In this document: piece by piece, positions 8,035 to 16,544 of the stretch
Layout of the letters: each line of letters starts with the position of its first letter
How positions within the stretch are numbered: the first letter of the stretch is position 1
Source of the DNA: Soehngenia sp.
Lineage (GTDB): Bacteria; Bacillota; Clostridia; Tissierellales; Tissierellaceae
NCBI GenBank assembly: GCA_024637045.1
Contig: JAGXFX010000012.1
Coordinates: forward strand, 1-43,093
DNA: 43,093 nucleotides
Reading direction: 5' to 3'
The notes under the pieces: generated by a model
Database searches by the model: none
What the model was told of the DNA's origin: nothing
What the model saw: only the letters and a program-made list of their open reading frames with translations
Made by a program: the position numbers and the translations under genes

Positions 8035-9717
8035 TTATTTCACGTCCATAATTAAAATTGTTACATCATCCTTAAGTCTTTCGATGCTTCCTATATGATT
8101 ATAAAGATTTTTCTTTAGTTCTATCACAAGATCACGGGCATTCAGAGTATAATTTTCCTTCAGAAAATTTTTCATTGTCTCTTGGCCATAAATTTCATCA
8201 TTATTATTTCTAGCTTCAACCAGCCCATCTGAATACAACAATAATTTATCGCCAGCCTCCATTTGCATTTTTCTATTTTCATAAGTCGGCATAACATAAT
8301 CGCCAAGCTTGCATATGGAAAAACCTTTGGAATCAAGCTCCAGTATGTCTCCGGAGTTTTTTATAATGTAAGGTGAAACATTCATCCCTGCGGAAGCATA
8401 AGTGAATAATTTGGTCTTTTTATTATATATGCCATATAGAATCAGGAAATAGGTTTCATCATTAAAATTGGTATTATTAAAGTTTTTGTATATTGAATCT
8501 AAGACTACATTTGGTGATACTATCTTCTTAGATTCATTTTCATCTTCCTTAAGAGGTACTACATTCTGATTGGCAAATACAGTAAGCATTGCAGCGGAAA
8601 CGCCATGTCCAGCTACATCTCCAATATAAATTGCTGTATTGTTCTCATCTAATTTTAATACATTATAGAAATCACCACTTAATCTTTCAGCAGGTAAATA
8701 TTCAGCATGAAAAGAAAGGGATTTATCCTCGGGCATTTGTTCAGGCATAAGACTCAGCTGCATTTCTCTAGCATATTCAATATCTTTCATAAGCATTAAA
8801 TTTGCATCTTCAAGATCCTTGGTCCGTCGAGTTACAATCAGATTGAGGTTATCAGAGTAATCTTTTAATTCATTCCTTGCCTTCTTCATTTCCCTGTATG
8901 GCTCACTTACATTGTCTATATAAATTGCTTTGTATAATATGATGTATGCAATTATTTTATAGATATGACCAATATAATTAAATGCGTCATAAACACTTCC
9001 ATAGTTTGTAAATGCAAATTCAGAGAAGATTAGGAATACAAGAGCCATCATAAATTGATGTTCACGGATCTGAGATGTTCTTTTATACTGAGATAATACA
9101 ATTACAAAGGTGATTACCATAATTGAAATGATTATGTACTCCATAATGATTTTTATCATTGTAAGACCTGAGTCTTCAATAAGCATAGGAGGAAATACAT
9201 TCGGAAAGTAAGTAGTAACTAAGAATAATAGAATTGAAAAAGAGAAAGCTAAGCCTGCAAATACACCTTTTTTAATGTCACTCTTAACTGAAACTGGAAT
9301 CAACACTGCCAGCAAGAAACCTAAACTTCCAAAAATTCTTGAAAGAATCCACAAGGTTGTGGCTCTGTTAGCAGTTGTATTTACTATAAAGAAGTCAGAC
9401 ATTCCCTTAAAACTGAATGTATGGAAAGCATCAAGAGTACCCATCATTAAAAAAGCGCAGCCTAGAACGATCATGCTGAGTTTTTTTGATTCCTCATATA
9501 CAAAATACGATACAGTAAAAATTGAAAAAGATACCAAGACGCTTGCAAATTCCAATATCATATGCCATGTCAAGTAATCGGTTATAGACATAAAACTCAT
9601 AAACCAATCATTGTTAATACCAGCCACCATATAAAGTATTATAGAGAGTAATACTATTGGTATTATTCTTTTATAAAGTTTTAAATTTTCAAAATAATTA
9701 CTTTTTGTATTCTCCAT
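8035..9717 (-). CDS. Membrane PP2C-type (RsbU/SpoIIE) phosphatase with MASE3 sensor
   Basis: This 560-residue protein has an N-terminal MASE3 membrane sensor of about eight helices (roughly residues 15-270; hallmark GTLDAFHTFSFKGM), a coiled-coil linker (about 275-320) and a C-terminal SpoIIE/PP2C phosphatase (about 325-558). The metal-binding phosphatase motifs are present: RLSGDFYNVL, YIGDVAGHGVSAAM and LLYSDGLVEARN. Family members dephosphorylate anti-anti-sigma factors in partner-switching cascades. No RsbV or RsbW gene is adjacent, so its target is elsewhere. MASE3 is more often fused to GGDEF domains; the ligand is unknown. The start at 9717 follows a GGGGG-type binding site. Confidence 0.9.
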   Translation of the reverse strand: MENTKSNYFENLKLYKRIIPIVLLSIILYMVAGINNDWFMSFMSITDYLTWHMILEFASVLVSFSIFTVSYFVYEESKKLSMIVLGCAFLMMGTLDAFHTFSFKGMSDFFIVNTTANRATTLWILSRIFGSLGFLLAVLIPVSVKSDIKKGVFAGLAFSFSILLFLVTTYFPNVFPPMLIEDSGLTMIKIIMEYIIISIMVITFVIVLSQYKRTSQIREHQFMMALVFLIFSEFAFTNYGSVYDAFNYIGHIYKIIAYIILYKAIYIDNVSEPYREMKKARNELKDYSDNLNLIVTRRTKDLEDANLMLMKDIEYAREMQLSLMPEQMPEDKSLSFHAEYLPAERLSGDFYNVLKLDENNTAIYIGDVAGHGVSAAMLTVFANQNVVPLKEDENESKKIVSPNVVLDSIYKNFNNTNFNDETYFLILYGIYNKKTKLFTYASAGMNVSPYIIKNSGDILELDSKGFSICKLGDYVMPTYENRKMQMEAGDKLLLYSDGLVEARNNNDEIYGQETMKNFLKENYTLNARDLVIELKKNLYNHIGSIERLKDDVTILIMDVK

Positions 9718-9853
9718 AAAGTCCCCCCTGCTAAGCAGTTATTGAGTAGTTTTGAACTATTAAATAGCAGCATTTTAATAAAATATCGCACTATATAATT
9801 ATACAAAAGTAGGAACAATCTATCAAGTTATTTCCTGTATAATCATAATTTTG

Positions 9854-9890
9854 AAAAAAAAAGAGTAAAAAGGAATACCTTTCTACTCTT
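9854..9890 (-). terminator. Terminator of the surface-protein gene
   Basis: A 13-base stem (9861-9873 with 9878-9890, one wobble) is followed on the minus strand by a run of nine T. It lies just after the stop codon at 9903. Confidence 0.85.
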
Positions 9891-9902
9891 AGGTTATAGA
9901 AT

Positions 9903-10943
9903 TTACTTTTTATTCTTGAATAAAGTAAAACCTGCTAGCATAAATGCTGCTCCCAAACCACTAAATGCTATTGTTGATGCTGCACCAGTAGCGGGTAGTC
10001 TTGGAACATTTGGAGTCTCAGTTACATAAGGTGTCTCAGGGACGTCTGTAGTAACAGGTACGAATGTCTCAGGTTCTTCTGTAGTTTCTGGTGCTACTAT
10101 TGCCTCTGGTTCTTCAATAGGTTCAGATACTTCAGTAGTTTCAGATACTTCAGCAGGTTCAGGTTCTTGTGTAGTTTCAGGTTCTTGTGTAGTCTCAGGT
10201 TCTTCAGCAGGTTCTGGTTCTTCTGTAGGTTCAGGTTCTACTGTTGCATTGCAAATATTATTTATTATTGAATTATTATCCAATGTGACAGCTGCGTCAC
10301 GTGCAAGTAATCGTCCGTTTATTGTTGCTCCTGTAGTTGCTGTTATGGATTCTAATGCCATAATTGTTCCTACAAAGTTAGAGTTTGTTCCCAAAGTTGC
10401 AGAGCTTCCAACCACCCAATATACCTGGCAGGATGTAGCTCCATTAATTAGGTTAATATTACTTCCTGATGCAGTGGTAAGAGTTGAAGCTGTCTTAAAT
10501 ATAAAGATTGCATCCGGATCTCCCTCAGCATCAAGAGTTAGAGTCCCAGTTATCCCAAAAGTACCAGAAGCAGAGTCGTATACTCCAGGTATTAATGTGG
10601 TGCCGCCAAGCTCGGTTGGAATAGTGGTGACTGGAGTTCTACCCGCGGCGTCGTTATATGCTGTGACTAAATCAGTTTTTGCAGTAATAGCATTTACAGT
10701 TGTGGCTTCTAATCCAGTAATTGATGTGCCAGGGAATAGTCCAACATCTGATCCAGCAGTACCACTAATAGTTGTATCCCCGGCATCAGTTATTGCACTT
10801 CCAGCCAAAACTGCAAATGAGGATGCCGATCCAAGATTGACAGGTGCTTGAGCTGCATTACTTACATTTGGTACTACAAGCATAATTGCAAGTACTGATG
10901 CCAATGTTATTGATGCAATTCGATTATTATTAATATTTTTCAA
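9903..10943 (-). CDS. DUF3494 (ice-binding-like) surface protein with sortase anchor
   Basis: The 346-residue protein has a signal peptide (about residues 1-31, ending SNAAQA), a DUF3494 ice-binding-like beta-solenoid domain (about 33-232; NLGSASSFAVLAGSAITDAG, GSDVGLFPG, LTLDAEGDPDAIFIFK, IMALESITATTGATINGRLL), a Pro/Glu/Thr-rich repeat stalk (about 235-310), and a C-terminal sorting signal LPATG followed by a hydrophobic helix and KNKK. It should be linked to peptidoglycan by a sortase. The family was first known for ice binding, but many members in non-cold bacteria are probably adhesins, so I do not call it antifreeze. The start is a TTG with AAGGAG eleven bases upstream. YggT lies 33 bases upstream on the same strand. 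Confidence 0.88.
   Translation of the reverse strand: MKNINNNRIASITLASVLAIMLVVPNVSNAAQAPVNLGSASSFAVLAGSAITDAGDTTISGTAGSDVGLFPGTSITGLEATTVNAITAKTDLVTAYNDAAGRTPVTTIPTELGGTTLIPGVYDSASGTFGITGTLTLDAEGDPDAIFIFKTASTLTTASGSNINLINGATSCQVYWVVGSSATLGTNSNFVGTIMALESITATTGATINGRLLARDAAVTLDNNSIINNICNATVEPEPTEEPEPAEEPETTQEPETTQEPEPAEVSETTEVSEPIEEPEAIVAPETTEEPETFVPVTTDVPETPYVTETPNVPRLPATGAASTIAFSGLGAAFMLAGFTLFKNKK
10020..10240 (-). repeat. Imperfect tandem repeats encoding the Glu/Pro/Thr stalk
   Basis: Units of about 18 bases containing CAGGTTCTT or close variants recur through this stretch and encode EPETTQ, EPEPAE and similar blocks. Such repeats easily change in number by slippage, which would alter stalk length. 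Confidence 0.7.
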
Positions 10944-10976
10944 AATTTACCACACTCCTTAGTTTAAATAATTTTT

Positions 10977-11321
10977 CTATGAAACTTTTGGTTCCTTGTT
11001 ATTGCTCATAATGTCAACTAATTTAGCAATACTCCAAGCCAATGCAGCGTACGCAAGCATTGCAATAATGAGAGCAGGTTCCAAAACTGACTGGGTTTCA
11101 ATACCCTCTGAAACAGCTATTCTAAATATTCCATAGAATGGCGTTAAAAACAAATTGGTAACGGAGTATATTATTGATACAAAAGGACTTCCAGGATTTG
11201 CCCCTAATACTTTTAAAACAAGTCTAAAAGCAAATAAAATCTCTAGAATTCCCAATATATAGTATATGATCCTTTTTGCTTTAATATTTCCTGCAGTTTC
11301 TCTTCTTTCTACATTTTTCAT
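10977..11321 (-). CDS. YggT-family membrane protein
   Basis: This 114-residue protein has three likely membrane helices: YYILGILEILFAFRLVLKVL, a middle helix at PFVSIIYSVTNLFLTPFYGI, and ALIIAMLAYAALAWSIAKLV. The pattern with a central FLTPFYGIFR is that of the YggT family, whose role is not well defined (links to cell division, envelope and ion homeostasis have been reported). A GGAGGT binding site lies seven bases before the ATG. It probably shares a transcript with the surface protein downstream. Confidence 0.8.
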   Translation of the reverse strand: MKNVERRETAGNIKAKRIIYYILGILEILFAFRLVLKVLGANPGSPFVSIIYSVTNLFLTPFYGIFRIAVSEGIETQSVLEPALIIAMLAYAALAWSIAKLVDIMSNNKEPKVS

Positions 11322-11451
11322 TTTAATACCTCCAAATAATTATTTTTTTGAATTTTACCTTGATTCTGTATGTCAATTTGTTTATATAAAAAGCCTCTTC
11401 CAATATATATGATTCGATCCATATTATATTTAGTGGTTAAAGCATAGACTC

Positions 11452-11694
11452 TTAACTATTTACTCCATTTGGTAAAGACTTAATAAGCTTGTCTGCAGTT
11501 TCATGATCCAGAGTCTCGAGGTACTCGAGAAATACTGATAGTCTTTTATATTCCGCAATAGAAAATAGCACTGCGTCTGACTGATTGTTTTTTAAAATAA
11601 ATATCTTGCCAAATTTCTCGGCTTTATCTCTGCAGGTCTTGTAATTCTTAATCATATCTGAATTTGATACAATTGCTTCCATCAAAATATTCAT
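11452..11694 (-). CDS. Orphan Phd/YefM-like antitoxin, copy 1
   Basis: The 80-residue protein resembles the N-terminal DNA-binding domain of Phd/YefM antitoxins: IVSNSDMIKNYKTCRDKAEK, then FGKIFILKNNQSDAVLFSIAEYKRL, the usual strand-helix pattern ending near EYKRL. No toxin gene (Doc, YoeB, ParE or RelE type) follows. A closely similar gene lies about 350 bases upstream on the same strand. Either both are free-standing repressors or the toxins were lost. The start at 11694 has GAGGTGA about ten bases upstream and overlaps the stop of a hydrophobic reading frame (ATGA). Confidence 0.75.
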   Translation of the reverse strand: MNILMEAIVSNSDMIKNYKTCRDKAEKFGKIFILKNNQSDAVLFSIAEYKRLSVFLEYLETLDHETADKLIKSLPNGVNS

Positions 11695-11849
11695 TTATCT
11701 CTGTCACCTCTTTCAATTAACATCTTGCTCCACGAGTATACACTAATTACAACAATATAGCAAATAATATATATGATAATAAGACTAACAATAATACCAA
11801 TAAAAATACATATAATAATATGAATCAGGTATGTGTTCCAACGGCTCAA
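11691..11849 (-). CDS. Possible small hydrophobic peptide overlapping the antitoxin start
   Basis: A 52-codon frame beginning with TTG at 11849 ends in TGA that overlaps the ATG of the Phd-like gene by ATGA. It encodes a short basic start (LSRWN), about 30 hydrophobic residues and a charged end (KMLIERGDRDK), like small membrane toxins. No ribosome binding site is visible, and AT-rich DNA easily produces Ile-rich frames, so this may be chance. Confidence 0.2.
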   Translation of the reverse strand: MSRWNTYLIHIIICIFIGIIVSLIIIYIICYIVVISVYSWSKMLIERGDRDK

Positions 11850-11936
11850 TTCATATCAAGATATTTAGGAAAAATAAATATTTTTATTTAAAAATATATT
11901 TGAAGAATAGACTACGAGACTTGAATTATTCCAAAA

Positions 11937-11982
11937 AACAAAATTACCATCTTTGACTATGACTAGTCTTTAAGATGGTAAT
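11937..11982 (-). terminator. Terminator after antitoxin copy 2
   Basis: An 11-bp perfect stem (ATTACCATCTT at 11943-11953 with 11972-11982) is followed on the minus strand by a T-rich run. It separates the two antitoxin-like genes into different transcripts. Confidence 0.75.
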
Positions 11983-12043
11983 TCTCAGAGCTATTTACTT
12001 AGATATATCTTTTAATATATTTTACACATTCCTCAATGTAGAT

Positions 12044-12286
12044 CTATTCTTTTTCTTTTTTAGATATAGATTCAATAAGTTTCAAAATATCTTTTTCGGA
12101 AGTATTATCGAGATATTCAATAATACCAGAAAGTCTTTTGTATTCTCTAATAGATATCAATACCGCATCAGGTTGATTGTTCTTTAGTATGAATATTTTA
12201 CCAAAATCTTCTGCTTTATCTCTGCAAGCTTTATAATTCTTAATCATATCAGAGTTTGAAACCATTGCTTTTGCAGTAAGTATCAT
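12044..12286 (-). CDS. Orphan Phd/YefM-like antitoxin, copy 2
   Basis: This 80-residue paralogue of the gene at 11452-11694 shares the core MVSNSDMIKNYKACRDKAE and FGKIFILKNNQPDAVLISI and the EYKRL end; the C-terminal thirds differ, which is the toxin-binding part in Phd-type antitoxins. I chose the third ATG (12286) because GGAGAGG ends at 12296, nine bases away, and because this gives the same length and N-terminus as copy 1; ATGs at 12295 and 12292 are too close. No toxin gene is adjacent. Confidence 0.75.
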   Translation of the reverse strand: MILTAKAMVSNSDMIKNYKACRDKAEDFGKIFILKNNQPDAVLISIREYKRLSGIIEYLDNTSEKDILKLIESISKKEKE

Positions 12287-12655
12287 CTTCATCATCCTCT
12301 CCGACTGGCTTCGTCCCAGTAATTGAAATGTATTTCGATTCCCTATGATTTTATCATATTACCCTAATTTATTAAACTATTATTCTATTTATTTTTCGAC
12401 CATAAAAGAAGATCAAATAATTCATAAAATGTTTTTCTATTTCGGAAATTGCAGAGCTTAATCAAGTCCGGTATATAGAAATATAATATATTATAAGATA
12501 GAGAATTCAAACATCTATTACAGGGATAACTAAAAATGGGTATAAATGGGGTATAATGTATATAATGGGATTCTGATAGTTTCCAAATCCGGATACAAAT
12601 TATATGTAAATAGTACTTAAAAGATTGTAGGAGACTCTTCACAAGGAGGCAAAAC
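12287..12655 (+). other. Non-coding stretch before cphB
   Basis: No gene is supported here. Near its right end two TATAAT hexamers (12552-12557 and 12561-12566) lie inside imperfect ATGGGTATAA-type repeats and are the best -10 candidates for cphB, but no good -35 is found. A frame on the minus strand at 12385-12663 has no family features and is ignored. Confidence 0.3.
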
Positions 12656-13552
12656 ATGAACAATGATTCATCTAATATACATGAAAATCATAACGTTCCA
12701 AAAGGCTTGTTGGTAGCAATAGGTGGAAACGAAGACAAAGAACACGACTTGCAGATTTTTACCACCATTCTATCGCTGGTAAAAAAGAAGAAAAAAAGAA
12801 TTGAAATAATTACAGCAGCTAGCAGATATCCTGAAGAAGCCGGTATGGCCTACTACAAAATTTTCAATAGAGACAAAGATAATTCTGTCGGTTTAATGCA
12901 TATATCAACACGCGAACAGGCTTCCGACGGCAGCCTCTTAGAACGAATCTCTGCAGCTGATGTTATTTTTTTCACTGGGGGGGATCAATTGCGTATCACA
13001 AGTGTTTTGGGAGGATCTCCAATTGAAAAAGAAATTCTCAGGAGATATCAACAGGAGTTTTGCATCATTTCGGGAAGTAGTGCCGGTGCAAGTGCGATGT
13101 CAAAAACAATGATCTGTGGAGGAGATAGCAGAAAAGCTTTTCGTAAGGGAAATATTAATGTTTCAATCGGAATTGGATTGATAGATAATGCAATCATTGA
13201 TACGCATTTTATTGAACGACGACGGTTTAGCCGTTTAATGCAGATTGTCAGTATGAATCCAAACAATATTGGGATTGGTATCGGTGAAGACTCAGGTATT
13301 GTAATTCAGGGTGGATGTGTCTTAAGAGCCATAGGAAATGGGATTACAGTGATATTGGATGGACAACACCTTAAATATACAAACGTTGCCGATATTGATT
13401 CCGATGAAGCCATTGCAATTGAAAATCTAGTAATTCACACCATTGTTAAAGGTTATGGTTATGATTTGTGTGAAAAAAAATATCTTAGACCATATGATAT
13501 CGAAAGGTTGAATTGGGTTGAAAGTGAGGGGAAAAAGAATGAAAATAGTTGA
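12656..13552 (+). CDS. cphB: Cyanophycinase (peptidase S51)
   Basis: The 298-residue protein matches cyanophycinase, a cytoplasmic serine exopeptidase that cuts cyanophycin into beta-Asp-Arg dipeptides. Visible marks are LVAIGGNEDKE near the N-terminus, FFTGGDQLR, the nucleophile elbow IISGSSAGASAM with Ser142, and DTHFIERRRFSRL, where the family has its conserved His. The ATG at 12656 follows AAGGAGG. It overlaps cphA by 14 bases, so the two are translated from one message and probably coupled. Confidence 0.92.
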   Translation: MNNDSSNIHENHNVPKGLLVAIGGNEDKEHDLQIFTTILSLVKKKKKRIEIITAASRYPEEAGMAYYKIFNRDKDNSVGLMHISTREQASDGSLLERISAADVIFFTGGDQLRITSVLGGSPIEKEILRRYQQEFCIISGSSAGASAMSKTMICGGDSRKAFRKGNINVSIGIGLIDNAIIDTHFIERRRFSRLMQIVSMNPNNIGIGIGEDSGIVIQGGCVLRAIGNGITVILDGQHLKYTNVADIDSDEAIAIENLVIHTIVKGYGYDLCEKKYLRPYDIERLNWVESEGKKNENS

Positions 13553-16157
13553 GATGAGAGCCATAAGAGGACCAAATTACTACAGTAGACATCCGGTGAT
13601 ATTCATGAGGCTGGATTTAGTTGAGCTTGAAGAGAAACCAACAGATAAGGTTCCGAGCTTCAAAGATAATATCTCGAGGATGATGCCCAGCCTCTATAAA
13701 CACAAATGTTCTCCAGGGGTGGTTGGCGGATTTTTTGAGCGCTTGGTAACAGGTACCTGGGCCGGTCATGTCGTAGAACATGTTGCCCTGGAGCTACAAT
13801 GTCTTTCTGGGCATGAAGTCGCTTTTGGGAAAACTTTCACTATGGATGAAACTGGAATATACAACCTTGTATATCGTTATCTGGATGAAAAAACCGGTTT
13901 ACGGGCAGGTGAAATGGCAGTAGAAATTGTCGAAAAACTGTTTGATGAAAAAACTACAGATGTACAGCCATTGATCCTTGAATTGAAAAAAATAGCGGCA
14001 GCCAGTCTACTTGGCCCTTCAACACAGTCAATAGTAAACGAAGCTACCAAACGTGGAATACCTCACCTAAGGCTTAATGAAGAAAGCTATGTTCAATTAG
14101 GTCAGGGAATTCATCAAAGAAGAATACAGGCGACTATGATGGATAATACATCTGCCTTGGGAGTTGAGATTGCAGATGACAAGGAAAGTACAAAGAATCT
14201 TCTATCATCAATGGGTATTCCAGTGCCGGAAGGAAACTCCGTCCAGACTGAAGAAGAGGCATTACAGGCTGCGGAGACGGTTGGTTATCCAGTGGTGGTA
14301 AAACCATTAATAGGGAATCATGGCAGAGGAATTACCATTAATGTCACAAATCGAGAAGAACTTATAATAGCATATCGGATAGCAGGAGAAATTTGTGAAA
14401 CATGCTTGGTGGAAGAATACCTGGAGGGGTTTGACTATAGGATTCTTGTCATTGATGGTAAATTTGTTGCAGCTGCTCTTCGGGAGCCTGCATATGTCAT
14501 TGGAAATGGTAAAGATACAATTCAGCAGCTGATTGTGGATGTAAACAATGATCCTGAGCGCGGAATTGGTCATGAAAAGAATTTGACCCAGATTAAGATT
14601 AATTATATGACAGAAAGATTGCTGGCCATTCAGCAACTAACACTAAATAGTATTCTTGATAATGGTAAAAAAGTTTATGTTAAATCTACGGCAAATTTAA
14701 GTGCAGGAGGCACTGCTCTGGACGTCACGGGAAATGTCCATCCTCTAAACCAACTAATGGCTGAACGAATTTCCCGTATAGTTGGACTAAACGTGATAGG
14801 TATTGATATCATTGCCGATTCACTTGAAACACCACTTCTAAGTGGGCATTCAGGTGTCGTTGAAGTCAATGCAGCACCAGGATTTAGAATGCATCTAAAT
14901 CCTACAAAAGGGACTCCAAGAAATATTGCTTCCAATATCGTTGATATGCTGTTTCCACCTGGAACAATACATTCTGTTCCAATTATTGCTGTCACCGGAA
15001 CCAATGGAAAGACAACTACCACCAGACTTATATCACATATTCTGGGGTTAAACGGAAGTACCGTCGGAATGACGTCAACAGATGCAGTAATCATCGACAA
15101 TATTCCAATACTCAAAGGAGATTACAGTGGACCTGAAGGAGCTAGAAAAGTAATGATGGATTCCACAATAGACCACGCTGTGTTAGAGGTGGCAAGAGGT
15201 GGAATATTACGTCGTGGGCTTGGTTTTAAAGAGAGTGATGTAGGAGTTTTACTTAATATCACTTCAGACCATCTAGGTGAAGGTGGAATTGACACCTTGG
15301 AGGAGCTGACACGATTAAAGTCAACAGTTACTGAATCAGTGAAACCATCCGGTTATGCAATTTTTAATGCCGATGATCCACTTGTAATGTCCTGTATAGA
15401 TAAAACAAAAGGACGTCCGATTCTGTTCTCAAGGGATCCAGAAAATCCAGAGCTTAAAACTAATTTTGAAAAAGGAAATATCAATGTTACAGTGAAAGAT
15501 GGCATCGTAATTGTCCAAAAAAAAGGATGGACTTCAACCGTTGCCAGTGTAGTTGAAATACCCATTACTTTTGATGGTAATGCTGGGTTCAATGTTGAAA
15601 ATGTTATGGCAGCAGTAGCTGCAACGGCAGCATTGGGATTAAATGAAACTCAAATCAGAGCTGGACTCGTCAGTTTCAGCCCATCTATTGGTCAATCACC
15701 AGGAAGAATGAATATCATCGATATGGGTGAGTTCAAAGCAGTTGTTGATTACGGTCATAATAGTGGAGCAATAAACGCTACAGGTGAATTTATCAAAGGT
15801 TTGATGCCAGGTAGAAAGATTAGGATGGCCTCCGGAGTTGGAAATCGTAGAGGGGATGATATAGTTGAATTTGGCGTAGCGCTTTCCAAATACTATGACC
15901 ATATAGTTCTATGTGATTCAGATCCAAGAGAAAGACATGTCGGTGAAACAGCAAGGCTTGTCAAGGAAGGGTTGTTAAAGGGTGGATTCAATCAGGAGAT
16001 GATTACTATGGTCCCGGATGAAAAAGAAGCCACTAAAATATCACTCGAGATGGCAAAATCAGGAGACCTGGTTGTATTACAGGTAGACAATATTACCGAG
16101 GTTATTAAAGATGTACTCGAATATAAGGCAAAATTAGTAGGGGCACGAAAGAGTTAA
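13539..16157 (+). CDS. cphA: Cyanophycin synthetase
   Basis: This 872-residue protein has the full three-part plan of cyanophycin synthetase: an N-terminal domain (about 1-160), an ATP-grasp domain that adds Asp to the backbone (about 215-470; PVVVKPLIGNHGRGI, VEVNAAPGFRMHLNPTKG) and a Mur-ligase-like domain that adds Arg to the side chain (about 480-870; P-loop VTGTNGKTTTTRL near 485-497, LNITSDHLGEGG, VVDYGHNSGAINAT). The length is normal. The ATG at 13539 starts MKIVEMRAIRGPNYYSRHP, typical of the family. With cphB it makes a complete store-and-release system for nitrogen-rich Asp/Arg polymer. Confidence 0.95.
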   Translation: MKIVEMRAIRGPNYYSRHPVIFMRLDLVELEEKPTDKVPSFKDNISRMMPSLYKHKCSPGVVGGFFERLVTGTWAGHVVEHVALELQCLSGHEVAFGKTFTMDETGIYNLVYRYLDEKTGLRAGEMAVEIVEKLFDEKTTDVQPLILELKKIAAASLLGPSTQSIVNEATKRGIPHLRLNEESYVQLGQGIHQRRIQATMMDNTSALGVEIADDKESTKNLLSSMGIPVPEGNSVQTEEEALQAAETVGYPVVVKPLIGNHGRGITINVTNREELIIAYRIAGEICETCLVEEYLEGFDYRILVIDGKFVAAALREPAYVIGNGKDTIQQLIVDVNNDPERGIGHEKNLTQIKINYMTERLLAIQQLTLNSILDNGKKVYVKSTANLSAGGTALDVTGNVHPLNQLMAERISRIVGLNVIGIDIIADSLETPLLSGHSGVVEVNAAPGFRMHLNPTKGTPRNIASNIVDMLFPPGTIHSVPIIAVTGTNGKTTTTRLISHILGLNGSTVGMTSTDAVIIDNIPILKGDYSGPEGARKVMMDSTIDHAVLEVARGGILRRGLGFKESDVGVLLNITSDHLGEGGIDTLEELTRLKSTVTESVKPSGYAIFNADDPLVMSCIDKTKGRPILFSRDPENPELKTNFEKGNINVTVKDGIVIVQKKGWTSTVASVVEIPITFDGNAGFNVENVMAAVAATAALGLNETQIRAGLVSFSPSIGQSPGRMNIIDMGEFKAVVDYGHNSGAINATGEFIKGLMPGRKIRMASGVGNRRGDDIVEFGVALSKYYDHIVLCDSDPRERHVGETARLVKEGLLKGGFNQEMITMVPDEKEATKISLEMAKSGDLVVLQVDNITEVIKDVLEYKAKLVGARKS

Positions 16158-16165
16158 TAATCAAT

Positions 16166-16189
16166 CACCCAGGTTTATAAACCTGGGTG
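16166..16189 (+). terminator. Hairpin after cphA
   Basis: A 24-base perfect palindrome (arms starting CACCCAGGTT) lies eight bases after the cphA stop. The following T run is weak, so termination may be partial or the hairpin may protect the 3' end. Confidence 0.6.
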
Positions 16190-16271
16190 TCAATTTGTGT
16201 GTTGATCGCATTGAAAAAATAGCGTATGTGTCCTATAATTTGAATGAGATAGTATTTGTTGTAAGGAGTTG

Positions 16272-16421
16272 ATGGATCTTGAATGTTCAAAAAGCATAAC
16301 ACTGGGTGAGAATGTTGAATTTATAAACAACCAGAGACTCCTGTTTGAGTCTGGGCAGGAATTTTCATACAGCAACGCAGGGTATATACTTCTGGCATCA
16401 ATAATTGAAAAGCTGAAGTAA
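16272..16421 (+). pseudogene. Remnant of a beta-lactamase-family serine hydrolase
   Basis: A 49-codon frame encodes FESGQEFSYSNAGYILLASI followed by IEKLK and a stop. This is the YSN region of class C beta-lactamase/serine hydrolase proteins (usual form PGxxFxYSNxGYxLLGxIIE). The SxxK nucleophile region before it and everything after it are missing, while such proteins have 300 residues or more. An AGGAG precedes the ATG, but I regard it as a deletion relic. Confidence 0.65.
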
Positions 16422-16437
16422 CAACAAACTACAAACA

Positions 16438-16477
16438 TAAAAATGACGCCACCCATTACTTGATGAGTGACGTCATT
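16438..16477 (-). terminator. Terminator of the AGCS symporter gene
   Basis: A long stem (16442-16456 with 16463-16477, including wobble pairs; ends AATGACG/CGTCATT) is followed on the minus strand by a T run. Confidence 0.75.
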
Positions 16478-16544
16478 CTTCATATATTATCCACTGTTAT
16501 TGATTTGCTACAGGGATATTATCTACTGAATATCTTTCCAGATA

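Noticed and set aside
10249..10851. 200-codon frame on the plus strand
   Set aside because: It is antisense to the DUF3494 surface protein, whose signal, domain and anchor are clear.
9903..10943. True antifreeze protein
   Set aside because: The domain is widespread in organisms not adapted to cold, so function cannot be concluded from family membership.
12385..12663. 92-codon frame on the minus strand before cphB
   Set aside because: It overlaps the cphB start, has no binding site or family features, and its composition is that of AT-rich non-coding DNA.
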